The notes below the pieces were generated by a model. It saw only the letters and a program-made list of their open reading frames with translations, was not told where the DNA came from and searched no databases. 49,964 nt of DNA from an uncultured Prevotella sp. GTDB lineage: Bacteria > Bacteroidota > Bacteroidia > Bacteroidales > Bacteroidaceae. The stretch is taken from NCBI GenBank assembly GCA_934229335.1, contig CAKQDQ010000009.1, positions 1-49,964 of the forward strand, in the 5' to 3' direction. Positions 1 through 7,782 of the stretch are shown piece after piece; within the stretch, counting starts at the first letter, position 1, and each line of letters opens with the position of its first letter. The position numbers and the translations under genes are program-made.

Positions 1-92
1 TGCTCCATCTTCATGTCTCCAAACTATCTCAAAAATCTATGACATAAATTATACCAATTTATTTTTTCACCGTCACTAAGTCGTGTTTGCAT

Positions 93-1316
93 TTAGAATC
101 TTACGTACATTTCAGCCCACAGCTCGCTGTAGTTCGTCTTCTGATTCTTAGCAGCCAAGGTGCGGTCGTGCACATAGTTGTATTGAATCTGGAACATAAG
201 GTTCTTGTGAAGCTGGAAGTTAGGGCATACAGAGTATATAGACTTCGTGGTGTTCCAAGAGGCATCATCACGATAGACATCATATTTCACGTATGTCTTG
301 AGCCATGGTGTACACGGCACCCCTACTGTGGCGTACCATGCGTCAGCCCTTCCATTACCGCTAACGGTATATGTGTTATCCTCATTTTTTGTAAAATCCT
401 TCACCTTGTGACCAGAAGAGTGAGCGTATTCTGCACGCACCGTCCAGTCGTTCTTGTCATATTTTGCTCCAATCAAGTATCTGTTGCGGTTAACCGTTAT
501 GCCTTTGGTGGTAAAGCTACCAGTCCAACCGAACACTCCAATGTATAAGCCCTGCACAGGTTGCACTTGTAATGTGGCAAGAACATCCTTCCTTGAGTCA
601 GCGTCCGAAGAGTTAATGCCCTGTCCGTTAGCCACCATCACCTGATAGTGCAGCAATCTATGCCCGTCCTTAGCGGTAGGAAACAAGTCACCTTGAACCT
701 GTATGCCCTGGTCACGACCGCCATTACTTGTTGTCTCCTCACCGATGTAGTCGTTATATCCAGCCAACTTCTGCGTAAGCTGCGCATAATCTCCTGCACC
801 CACATCCCACGGATTCATAGGATTTTCAAAACCGAAGGCACGCTTAAACTGACCTGCCTTTACGCGCAGCTCCTTGTATTTCTGCCACTCTAAGAAAAAG
901 TCCTTCATGTGAAACGATGAGTTGTTGGTCTGAACCTGTATGCGATATGCAAAGTCCTTCAGTATTCTACCGTCAACATACATCCTTATCAGTCTCTGGC
1001 TGAATCCCGTTCCTGAGTGCGCGTCGTCCTTATCAGTGTAGGCATACTTCCCGATGAAATATCCACCAAACTTAGGCGGAGTAACAAAGTCCGTAACCTT
1101 ACGTCCGTATGTCATCGTCTCTGTGTCATCAATCTTCTTCATGCTGGAAGCGATAGCACTATTGATGTAGTGTGTAATAATACCTTCTTCCAGTCTTTCG
1201 TCAGAAGAAAATTCCTCAGTTAGTTCAGTCTTGTCAGTGTTTAAGTCCTGTTCCGAGTTAGTTTCGGCAGTGGCAGGCAATGCTATTAGAGCCATGATAG
1301 GCAGCAGATGTTTCAT
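93..1316 (-). CDS. Phosphate-selective porin O/P-like outer-membrane protein
   Basis: A 407-residue outer-membrane beta-barrel protein of the OprO/OprP (Porin_O_P) type. Residues 1-17 look like a signal peptide (MKHLLPIMALIALPATA). The body has the alternating aromatic/polar pattern of a barrel and family-like stretches such as VKAGQFKRAFGFENP, and the chain ends in Phe (EMYVRF), the usual C-terminal signature for barrel assembly. Residues 18-75 are acidic and low in structure. The family forms trimeric channels for phosphate, pyrophosphate or other anions; the true substrate here cannot be read from sequence. The gene is monocistronic and faces away from the TPR gene; a CAAAATTA box at 1383-1390 (minus-strand TAATTTTG) is a likely -7 element. 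The 3' flank leaves the window. Confidence 0.85.
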   Translation of the reverse strand: MKHLLPIMALIALPATAETNSEQDLNTDKTELTEEFSSDERLEEGIITHYINSAIASSMKKIDDTETMTYGRKVTDFVTPPKFGGYFIGKYAYTDKDDAHSGTGFSQRLIRMYVDGRILKDFAYRIQVQTNNSSFHMKDFFLEWQKYKELRVKAGQFKRAFGFENPMNPWDVGAGDYAQLTQKLAGYNDYIGEETTSNGGRDQGIQVQGDLFPTAKDGHRLLHYQVMVANGQGINSSDADSRKDVLATLQVQPVQGLYIGVFGWTGSFTTKGITVNRNRYLIGAKYDKNDWTVRAEYAHSSGHKVKDFTKNEDNTYTVSGNGRADAWYATVGVPCTPWLKTYVKYDVYRDDASWNTTKSIYSVCPNFQLHKNLMFQIQYNYVHDRTLAAKNQKTNYSELWAEMYVRF

Positions 1317-1553
1317 CTTAGTAATAATACTTTAATTAGTAGTTGACATAGTGACCCCATAATAGTCACAAGAAATATACTGCAAAATTACACAAATGTT
1401 TTCAAAAACGTCAATGCGTGAGTACATAAATGTAAAAAATAAGCTAATATTTCTTTTTTCTCGAAAAAAAATACTACCTTTGCAGCGCAGTTGTTGGCGG
1501 AAACGTTAAAAATAACTGAAGTCTAAAAACTAAAACGAAAACAAATAATATAA
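1317..1553. promoter_or_regulatory. Divergent promoter region, porin and TPR gene
   Basis: This 237-bp AT-rich gap separates two divergent genes. A plus-strand TACCTTTG at 1475-1482 fits the Bacteroidetes -7 box for the TPR gene, with only a T-rich stretch at the -33 position. A minus-strand TAATTTTG (1383-1390) fits the porin gene. No other structure was seen. Confidence 0.5.
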
Positions 1554-2249
1554 ATGGCAAAACAAGAATCAATCGAGAAAACAAATGCGTCACTCTCAGT
1601 CTCTGGCGAGAAGACAGCATTTTTAGACAAGTACCGCAAACAGGTAGTCATTGCTGTAGTAGCTGTAGTTGTCATCATTTTGGGTGCGGTACTGTATAAC
1701 ACCGTTATAGCTGGTCCGCGCGAAGAAAAGGCGTCTACCGCTTTGGCAAAGGCGCAAGAAGCTTTTGGTCAGACAGATTATCAGAAGGCACTTAATGGAG
1801 ACAAAACTCAAGAAGGTTTCCTTGCCGTAGCAGAGAACTATAGTGGTACAGACGCTGCCAATCTCGCTAAGCTCTACGCAGGACTTTGTTACGCCAATAT
1901 GGGCAAGTGGCAGGACGCTGTAAAGTATCTTGACGGTTTCTCAGCTCAAGACGACGCTATGATAAGCCCAGCTGCAACAGCAGCTTTAGGCAACGCTTAC
2001 GCACACACAGGCGACATCGACAAGGCTATCGCTACACTGAAGAAGGCAGCTAAGATGGCAGACAGCGAGGCTGCTGACGGTGTAAACAATAGCTTGGCTC
2101 CTACATTCCTTATTCAGGCTGCACGTTTGCTCGAAAGCCAGAACAAGACAGACGAGGCGTTGGAGATATACAAGGAGATAAAGACCAAGTATGTAAATAG
2201 TAGCGCAGCGCAAGATATAGACAAGTATATCGAGCGTGCTACAAAGTAA
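1554..2249 (+). CDS. Membrane-anchored tetratricopeptide-repeat protein
   Basis: 231 residues. A short cytoplasmic N-terminus is followed by one hydrophobic helix (about residues 31-49) and then a soluble, helical domain with TPR-like helix pairs around residues 90-130, 139-172 and 185-225 (for example YAGLCYANMGKWQDAVKYL and ALEIYKEIKTKY). The layout resembles the YfgM/tetratricopeptide-21 group, anchored proteins that act as periplasmic adaptors or chaperone partners. I cannot name its partner. The ATG at 1554 follows a good -7 box by about 70 bp. It is followed after 80 bp by a lipoprotein gene on the same strand, so the two may be co-transcribed. Confidence 0.75.
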   Translation: MAKQESIEKTNASLSVSGEKTAFLDKYRKQVVIAVVAVVVIILGAVLYNTVIAGPREEKASTALAKAQEAFGQTDYQKALNGDKTQEGFLAVAENYSGTDAANLAKLYAGLCYANMGKWQDAVKYLDGFSAQDDAMISPAATAALGNAYAHTGDIDKAIATLKKAAKMADSEAADGVNNSLAPTFLIQAARLLESQNKTDEALEIYKEIKTKYVNSSAAQDIDKYIERATK

Positions 2250-2329
2250 GTCTGTGAGGGTCTGGCATACAGAACACATAGTGTGAACGGCATGTCAGAC
2301 CATCATACAAAAGCGTGTTGCAAAGAGAA

Positions 2330-2917
2330 ATGACTGATTTCGTGAAGATAAATCGTTCTACTATACTTCTTATCGTAATGCTGACGCTGTCTGTTGTCTC
2401 ATGCAAGAAAGAGCAGAAGCAGACAGAAGACATCATAGTAGAGAAGATAGTAGAGAAACCACAGAATACGCCACAGCGTATGTCGAAAGATGAACGTAAA
2501 GGGACAGTAAAATGGGTAGGCGACGCTCAATACACATATAGCATAATTAGAACTGCCAATGACTCTCTCGCGATGGTAGAAAACCATGGGGTGAAGTATC
2601 ATGACAACACTATTCAGCTAACGGTGTATAGAAACGATGGCACGGTATTCTTCAAGAAGACATTTACTAAGGCAAACTTCACGCCAGTATTGCCGTCGCA
2701 GTTTAAGGAACATGGAGTGCTGTTAGGCATGAATTTAGAAAAGGCTGAAGGCAATAACCTAAGTTTCATAGTAAGCGTAGGATCGCCAGACGACAGTAAT
2801 GAAGAGTTCTATTATGTAGTAATGAAACTCAACAACTTCGGTGCTACAAGTGCAGAGAAGTGTCAAGGCGTGGAGGAAGACGTGCAAGCAGACGCTGCCG
2901 ATGCTTCTAAGCAGTAG
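2330..2917 (+). CDS. DUF4738-type lipoprotein
   Basis: 195 residues from the ATG at 2330; an upstream in-frame GTG at 2315 would add five residues but the ATG has a better purine-rich leader. The N-terminus is a lipoprotein signal with lipobox LSVVSC (Cys25), followed by a charged linker and a beta-rich C-terminal domain of the type found in Bacteroidetes DUF4738 proteins. The function of this family is unknown. It probably sits in the periplasm or outer membrane. It may share a transcript with the TPR gene upstream. The family assignment is from memory and is moderate. Confidence 0.65.
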   Translation: MTDFVKINRSTILLIVMLTLSVVSCKKEQKQTEDIIVEKIVEKPQNTPQRMSKDERKGTVKWVGDAQYTYSIIRTANDSLAMVENHGVKYHDNTIQLTVYRNDGTVFFKKTFTKANFTPVLPSQFKEHGVLLGMNLEKAEGNNLSFIVSVGSPDDSNEEFYYVVMKLNNFGATSAEKCQGVEEDVQADAADASKQ

Positions 2918-3102
2918 AAGCTCTGACATGTTACTTAGGTTAGGTGACGGTAATATAGTTAATATGGGGAGAGAAAAAACAACTAACCAAATGAAATCCT
3001 AATAAAAACTACAATATAAAACAATAACCTTACAACAATTCAAAAAAAAAGACCTAAGAACCATTACCTTACTTTACTAAATCTATATCGAGTTTATACA
3101 AC

Positions 3103-3166
3103 AACCGACCATTGGTAGTCGCGCTTCAGCAAAGAGTGCTTCTCCCTATGGTCGGTTCCCTTTTTT
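3103..3166 (+). terminator. Rho-independent terminator with long stem
   Basis: AACCGACCAT at 3103-3112 pairs with ATGGTCGGTT at 3148-3157; an inner stem GCGCT/AGTGC closes the loop; a run of six T follows directly. It lies 186 bp past the lipoprotein stop codon, so it ends a long 3' UTR or a separate short transcript. Confidence 0.7.
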
Positions 3167-3243
3167 ATAGCACTATGTCTTGAATGAAGAAGTGGTAAAT
3201 AAGTTCTCTTCTGAGAATGACATATTATGGGCATTACGAACAC

Positions 3244-3309
3244 ATAGCTTTCGCAGTGCGATTAGATAGCTTTCGCAATGTGATTAGATAGCTTTCGTAG
3301 TGTGATGAG
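3244..3309 (-). repeat. 22-bp tandem array, GAAAGCTAT family (locus A)
   Basis: Three consecutive 22-bp units. Read on the minus strand each carries GAAAGCTATCTAATC or a variant, and the last unit reads GAAAGCTATGTGTTCGTA. The same unit and the same end unit occur at 38666-38775, where the array is on the plus strand. Confidence 0.9.
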
Positions 3310-3336
3310 ATAGTGATTGCAGAATGGGCGTTAAGA

Positions 3337-3432
3337 TATGGAGCCGAGGTTTTTAACCTCGGTTAGACTGTTAATATGTCTTTTACCGTAAGTTATGTTC
3401 TTCATACCGAGGTTGGAAACCTCGGCTCCATA
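3337..3432. repeat. Nested palindromic REP-like element
   Basis: Two 27-bp arms, 3337-3363 and 3406-3432, are inverted copies of each other with two differing bases. Each arm is itself a hairpin, CCGAGGTT...AACCTCGG, with outer TATGGAG/CTCCATA. The 42-bp spacer shows nothing. The design resembles bacterial REP/BIME or MITE elements. Confidence 0.75.
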
Positions 3433-3510
3433 ATGCAGCTACGCTGATATAACCGAATGGAAGTACCATATAAGATAGCGATTATCGTACTTCGTGGAGT
3501 TTATTTCAAC

Positions 3511-3549
3511 ATTAATCCCCATTTAATAAGACATTAATATCTCATTAAC
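3511..3549. repeat. 11-bp-phased ATTAAT-like boxes
   Basis: ATTAAT (3511), TTTAAT (3522), ATTAAT (3533) and ATTAAC (3544) start exactly 11 bp apart. The same boxes build the inverted repeat at 3626-3751. Confidence 0.7.
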
Positions 3550-3625
3550 GCTGTCTCTTGCCAGTATAATACTCAAACAAAAATATTTTGAGAATACCAA
3601 CAATATTTGTTGCTTTTATCTTTCT

Positions 3626-3751
3626 ACATTAATCACCATTAATCTAACATTAATCTTTCATTAATCTATCTCTGATGATGTTTTTGAGCATATATATACG
3701 AGAGCAAAGGCATTAATGAGAGATTAATGTTAGATTAATGGTGATTAATGT
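3626..3751. repeat. 40-bp inverted repeat of phased ATTAAT boxes
   Basis: Arms 3626-3665 and 3712-3751 are inverted copies with one or two differences, separated by 46 bp. Each arm holds four ATTAAT boxes at spacings of 10 or 11 bp. Transcribed, it would form a long hairpin; as DNA, the A/T boxes fall on one face of the helix. Confidence 0.85.
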
Positions 3752-3844
3752 TATAAAAGTAGTGCGAAGCACAATAATGACTTTTCTCAAATCATTCCTG
3801 TTTGACTATAAATAAAATATCTCGTCTGAGATATATTAATGAAA

Positions 3845-4333
3845 CTATTTCTCAATAGCCTTCAGCACCACCTTTCCAGAGTGCTTTTTGTCTACAATAA
3901 TCATCAGTAAAGGTTGAACAGAATATGACTGTTTCTCGCCCCTCTTAATGACATAGGTGAACGTAATGTCGCCATTAGCAGCCCTTTTAAGACTCTTGGG
4001 CTTCATTACGGTAGCCGTGTCAGTAACAGGTAGGGTTACGTCGATGACGTACTTCTTGTTGAAGTCAATCTCAGTAGGCTTACCATCCTTGCCCATTACG
4101 GTAGCCATGCCGAAGTACTTGTTTAGCTCCGCATCAGAAGTAATGACAGAAGGCGGCAGAGAGTCAAGGTTATTGTTTACGAAATATCCCTTTGCTTCGG
4201 TGTAAGAGACCGACATTGGTGTGGTAAGCTCAGACGCGCCAGTCCTTGCATCTATAGCCCCCATAGCCTTCTCTGTATTCAGAAAAGGAAAAGCGCAACA
4301 TACGGCGCACAGCGAGATGATAATCTTTTTCAT
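3845..4333 (-). CDS. Small secreted protein of unknown function
   Basis: 162 residues. The N-terminus (KKIIISLCAVCCAFPFLNTEKAMG) is a signal peptide with a likely signal peptidase I site near residue 25; the cysteines do not form a proper lipobox. The mature part of about 135 residues looks beta-rich, with a basic patch (KPKSLKRAANGD) and a C-terminal KKHSGKVVLKAIEK. I do not recognise the family. It is alone on its strand, converging with the lipoprotein gene across the repeat-filled gap. Confidence 0.7.
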   Translation of the reverse strand: MKKIIISLCAVCCAFPFLNTEKAMGAIDARTGASELTTPMSVSYTEAKGYFVNNNLDSLPPSVITSDAELNKYFGMATVMGKDGKPTEIDFNKKYVIDVTLPVTDTATVMKPKSLKRAANGDITFTYVIKRGEKQSYSVQPLLMIIVDKKHSGKVVLKAIEK

Positions 4334-4593
4334 TGTCCTGAATATTTTTAATACTTGCTTATGTAATGTTAAGAAAAATACTTAATCAATTTTATTATAG
4401 TTAGAGTAATGTCGTCTTACACATTCTTTATCTCATCTTGCTGGCTATTTTGTGGCTATTCATCAGTCACGATGCTCGCATCGTTCCATTTTTATATTCC
4501 CCCCAATATCTCAACAATCTGAGGTCAAAACAGCGCAAGTTATTTTCTCAACGTTACTTTGGTGTGAAAAATAACTAAAAATCTTTACGCAGA

Positions 4594-4625
4594 TTTGTTA
4601 AGATAGAGTATTTTTTATAAATTTG
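4594..4625 (+). promoter_or_regulatory. Bacteroidetes-type promoter of the deaminase gene
   Basis: TTTG at 4594-4597, a 20-bp spacer, and TAAATTTG at 4618-4625, matching the TTTG/TAnnTTTG consensus. The start codon follows 59 bp later. The rest of the 4334-4684 gap shows no feature. Confidence 0.75.
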
Positions 4626-4684
4626 CGATAGAGACGAAGTATAGAAAGATTATTTATCATCCATAAACTAAAAAATACTGACCT

Positions 4685-5152
4685 ATGAACAATAATGAAC
4701 TTATGAGACGTGCCATAGCCCTTGCTACAGCCAACGTGAAGAATGGCGGTGGTCCTTTTGCCGCATTGATAGTGAAGAATGGCGAGATAGTAGCAGAAGG
4801 TGTAAACCGTGTCACTGCCAATAATGACCCCACAGCCCACGCGGAGGTCAATGCCATACGTTCAGCGTGTGCTAAACTCTCTACCTTTGACCTTACAGGC
4901 TGTGAGATATACACTTCGTGTGAGCCGTGCCCTATGTGTCTTGGTGCAATATACTGGGCGCATTTAGACCATGTTTATTATGGTAACAATAAGGACGATG
5001 CAGCCGCCATAGGCTTTGACGATGCCTTTATATACGAGGAGCTGGCGGTAAAGCCGCAGTATCGTAAGACACCTTCCGAGATGTTGCTGCGTGATGAGGC
5101 TCTGTCCACCTTCCGACTATGGAGTGAGAAGACAGACAAAATAGAGTATTAG
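4685..5152 (+). CDS. guaD: Guanine deaminase-like nucleoside deaminase
   Basis: 155 residues, a full-length CDA-fold deaminase. The zinc site is complete: HAEVNAI supplies the His ligand and the proton-shuttle Glu, and PCPMCLGA supplies the two Cys. The C-terminal half (YYGNNKDDAAAIGFDDAFIYEEL) matches bacterial guanine deaminases (GuaD), which turn guanine into xanthine, better than the tRNA adenosine deaminase TadA. Guanine deaminase is therefore my call; another purine or tRNA substrate remains possible. It has its own promoter (4594-4625) and no partner gene. Confidence 0.8.
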   Translation: MNNNELMRRAIALATANVKNGGGPFAALIVKNGEIVAEGVNRVTANNDPTAHAEVNAIRSACAKLSTFDLTGCEIYTSCEPCPMCLGAIYWAHLDHVYYGNNKDDAAAIGFDDAFIYEELAVKPQYRKTPSEMLLRDEALSTFRLWSEKTDKIEY

Positions 5153-5165
5153 TGGGGCTTTGAGC

Positions 5166-5238
5166 TTGAGGTTGTTGGTAGCGGCAGCTCAGTAAGGTAC
5201 AAACTTGCCAACCAACACGCTGTAGCTAACAACCTCAA
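5166..5238. repeat. Long hairpin between convergent genes
   Basis: TTGAGGTTGTT at 5166-5176 pairs with AACAACCTCAA near 5228-5238; the stem may continue through GGTAGC/GCTA. It lies between the convergent deaminase and yicC genes. There is no T-run after either arm, so it may act as a barrier or 3' end processed by another route. Confidence 0.6.
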
Positions 5239-5248
5239 ACCGTAATGC

Positions 5249-6133
5249 CTATAGAGCGTTCAGCACCTGTTCCTTTATTTGTTCCAATTCGTCCTTCATC
5301 TGTACCACGATGTTCTGCATCTCAGCCTGGTTAGATTTAGAGCCAGTGGTATTGATTTCGCGCCCCATTTCCTGAGCGATGAATCCTAACTTCTTGCCCT
5401 GTGATGTAGCCTCGTTCATAGTGTCGCGGAAGTACTTGAGGTGATTTGCAAGACGTTGCTTCTCTTCAGAGATGTCAAGTTTCTCGATGTAGTAAATCAG
5501 TTCCTGCTCCAGTCTGCCAGCATCATATTCCACGTTAGGCAGAGCCTTGAGGTTATCCGTCAGCCTCTGTCTAATCTTCTCCACGCGTGACTGCTCAAAA
5601 GGCTCAATCTCCTTCATCAGTCGTGCTATGTTGTCAATCTTTTCGTCAAACTTCTTGCGCAGTGCTATGCCTTCTTGCAGTCTAAACTCCTTCAGTGCTT
5701 CAAGGGCATTACAAATTGCCTGACGCACAATGGTCCACTCTTCATCAGTCAACACCTCAATCTCCGTGCGGCTCATTACCTCAGGCATACGCATAATCAA
5801 TGGCAGAGCTTCGTCAATAGACATTGGCTTAGCTTCGCCCATAGCCTGACGTAGAGCAGTAAGCTGATTATAGTAGTTAGTCGCTGTGGCAACATTGATA
5901 GTGGCAGCATCGTTCGTCTCGTCCTTCTCAGTCCAAATAGAAAAATCGACCTTGCCCCTTACCACGCTTTCCTGTATCATGCGGCGTATCTCCATTTCCT
6001 TCTCACGGTATATCGGCGCAATGCGTGTAGAACAGTCAAAGGCTTTGGAATTCAGTGTCTTAATTTCAACGTGAACGGTCTTACCCGCCAGTGTTGCCAC
6101 GGCCTTGCCGTAGCCTGTCATTGATAATAGCAT
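5249..6133 (-). CDS. yicC: YicC-family endoribonuclease
   Basis: 294 residues with both conserved ends of the YicC/YloC family: MLLSMTGYGKA at the start and EIKEQVLNAL at the end. The N-terminal YicC domain is followed by a coiled, charged middle and the DUF1732 C-terminal domain (KKLGFIAQEMGREINT). Members are now regarded as endoribonucleases that act in RNA turnover. Length is normal. It is transcribed divergently from tsaB with overlapping promoters. Confidence 0.9.
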   Translation of the reverse strand: MLLSMTGYGKAVATLAGKTVHVEIKTLNSKAFDCSTRIAPIYREKEMEIRRMIQESVVRGKVDFSIWTEKDETNDAATINVATATNYYNQLTALRQAMGEAKPMSIDEALPLIMRMPEVMSRTEIEVLTDEEWTIVRQAICNALEALKEFRLQEGIALRKKFDEKIDNIARLMKEIEPFEQSRVEKIRQRLTDNLKALPNVEYDAGRLEQELIYYIEKLDISEEKQRLANHLKYFRDTMNEATSQGKKLGFIAQEMGREINTTGSKSNQAEMQNIVVQMKDELEQIKEQVLNAL

Positions 6134-6155
6134 AATTCTTTGATGTTAAATTTCT

Positions 6156-6194
6156 GCAAAAGTACAAAAAATCGGGGAAAAAGTTGTACTTTTG
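6156..6194. promoter_or_regulatory. Back-to-back yicC / tsaB promoters
   Basis: TACTTTTG at 6187-6194 (plus, toward tsaB) and its inverted copy CAAAAGTA at 6156-6163 (minus, toward yicC) form an inverted repeat, TGCAAAAGTACAA/TTGTACTTTTGCA. Both fit the TAnnTTTG -7 box. Neither has a clear TTTG at -33, and each polymerase site would cover the other. Confidence 0.6.
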
Positions 6195-6278
6195 CAAAAA
6201 TAAATTATTAAAAAGGTTTATATTCATGCACCTTTTTAACAGCAAGGATAAAAACAATTAATCAACCAAACAACCGAT

Positions 6279-7034
6279 ATGGCTTGCATTTTACATATAG
6301 AGACGAGTACTGATGTGTGTAGTGTGGCAGTGAGTAAAGATGGCTTCCTGCTATTTGAAAAGACGGATCATAGCGGTCCGAACCATGCGGAGAGCCTGGG
6401 TACGTATGTAGACGAGGCATTGGCGAAGGTAGAAGAGAAGAAACTAAAGTTAGAAGCTGTGGCTGTGAGCAGTGGTCCTGGTTCATATACAGGACTGCGT
6501 ATAGGTGTCTCTATGGCAAAAGGTGTGTGCTATGGCAGTGACGCTAAGTTGCTAAGTGTGCCTACCTTGAAGCTGCTCTGTGTGCCAGTGCTGTTGGGCG
6601 ACGGCATTAGATGCTATCAGTACGTAGATGGTAAGGCGGAGAAAATGGAGGCGCAGCTGGAAGAAGACGCGCTGTTGTGCCCTATGATAGACGCAAGACG
6701 TATGGAGGTATATGCCGCAATATACGACCGCGCGCTAAAGGAGGTAAGAGAACAGCGTGCCGATATAGTAGACGCTGAGACCTACAAGGAGATACTCGAC
6801 AAACATATAGTATACTTCTTCGGCAATGGAGCAGAGAAGTGTATGGAGGTGATAAACCACCCTAATGCACGCTTCATTAAGGGAATAGAGCCATTGGCAA
6901 AGAATATGTTGCCGTTGGCAGACATGAAGTGGAACAAAGGAGAGACAGAAGACGTAGCATATTTCGTGCCAGGGTATTTGAAAGACTATGTAGCCAAGAA
7001 GAGTGTGTCAAAGCTTCTAACGCCAAACAACTAA
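6279..7034 (+). CDS. tsaB: tRNA threonylcarbamoyladenosine synthesis protein TsaB
   Basis: 251 residues. TsaB is the dimerising, inactive relative of TsaD that supports formation of t6A37 in ANN-decoding tRNAs. The ASKHA-fold start ILHIETSTDVCSVAVSKDG and the SSGPGSYTGLRIGVSMAKG motif (about residues 64-82) are typical of TsaB. It opens a seven-gene operon that runs to gmk with short gaps, which couples tRNA modification to envelope and isoprenoid genes, an order I know from other Bacteroidales. Confidence 0.92.
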   Translation: MACILHIETSTDVCSVAVSKDGFLLFEKTDHSGPNHAESLGTYVDEALAKVEEKKLKLEAVAVSSGPGSYTGLRIGVSMAKGVCYGSDAKLLSVPTLKLLCVPVLLGDGIRCYQYVDGKAEKMEAQLEEDALLCPMIDARRMEVYAAIYDRALKEVREQRADIVDAETYKEILDKHIVYFFGNGAEKCMEVINHPNARFIKGIEPLAKNMLPLADMKWNKGETEDVAYFVPGYLKDYVAKKSVSKLLTPNN

Positions 7035-7047
7035 CCAACGTAAAGAT

Positions 7048-7692
7048 ATGGAGATAGAAGGACTGGACTATAACACTCAGAGAGAGAAGCTGAGGCTGAT
7101 GGCGTATGGCCGTAATATACAGCAGATGGTAGAGCAATGCGTAGCGTTGCCTACCAAGGCGGAGAGGCAACGATGCGCAAACAATATTATAGAGGTAATG
7201 AAAAGGGCTGTGCCGAGTCAGGTCGACAGCAGGGACAGAACGAAAACACTCTGGTATCACCTTGCGCTGATGAGTGATTTTAAGCTCGACATAGATTACC
7301 CCGTAGAGATAGTGCATGAGGATAAAATGGCGATACCTCCAGGGAAAATACCCTATACCAACAAGACGCTGGGCAACAGGGTGAGACATTACGGCAGACT
7401 GATGTTTGAAATGTTCGACACCCTGAAGACGATGCCTGCTGGAAAGGAACGCGACGCTTTAGCTGATAGAACGGCTGTGCAGATGTTTCACTGCCTCATG
7501 GCATGGGGAATGGGCACTGTCGACAAGGAGAAAGTGGCATCAGACATGGCGAAATATACCGACGGCGTAATACAGTTGGATGTTGATAAACTGAATTTCG
7601 ACAGCATAACGAAGAATAATAATCGCTACGGAAATAACGAACGCGGTAGGGCGGATTATCAGAATAGAAAGAAAAAGAAGAAACGTAAGTGA
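7048..7692 (+). CDS. DUF4290 protein
   Basis: 214 residues, 13 bp downstream of tsaB. It matches the Bacteroidetes-only DUF4290 family by its position between tsaB and murA and by the opening GLDYNTQREKLRLMAYGRNI and the helical, charged body. The C-terminus is a strongly basic tail (NRKKKKKRK), suggesting nucleic-acid or ribosome contact. No enzymatic motif is visible and the function is unknown. Confidence 0.8.
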   Translation: MEIEGLDYNTQREKLRLMAYGRNIQQMVEQCVALPTKAERQRCANNIIEVMKRAVPSQVDSRDRTKTLWYHLALMSDFKLDIDYPVEIVHEDKMAIPPGKIPYTNKTLGNRVRHYGRLMFEMFDTLKTMPAGKERDALADRTAVQMFHCLMAWGMGTVDKEKVASDMAKYTDGVIQLDVDKLNFDSITKNNNRYGNNERGRADYQNRKKKKKRK

Positions 7693-7782
7693 TTTCTTAA
7701 CTAACGTTTAGCGATTTTTTTACTGAAGTTTAGTGACTTCTTTACCGTCGCTAAGCAGACCCCCACAACAATAATGCTTAAC

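Larger units (their letters stand above)
2918..3844. other. Repeat-rich convergent intergenic region
   Basis: No credible gene in 927 bp. In order it holds an A-rich stretch, a strong terminator hairpin (3103-3166), three 22-bp tandem units (3244-3309), a nested palindrome (3337-3432), a run of ATTAAT-like boxes spaced 11 bp (3511-3549) and a 40-bp inverted repeat built of the same boxes (3626-3751). The two flanking genes converge on it, so repeats here would not disturb promoters. Confidence 0.8.

Noticed and set aside
4685..5152. TadA tRNA adenosine deaminase
   Set aside because: The C-terminal half fits guanine deaminase better, although both share the zinc motifs; kept only as an alternative.
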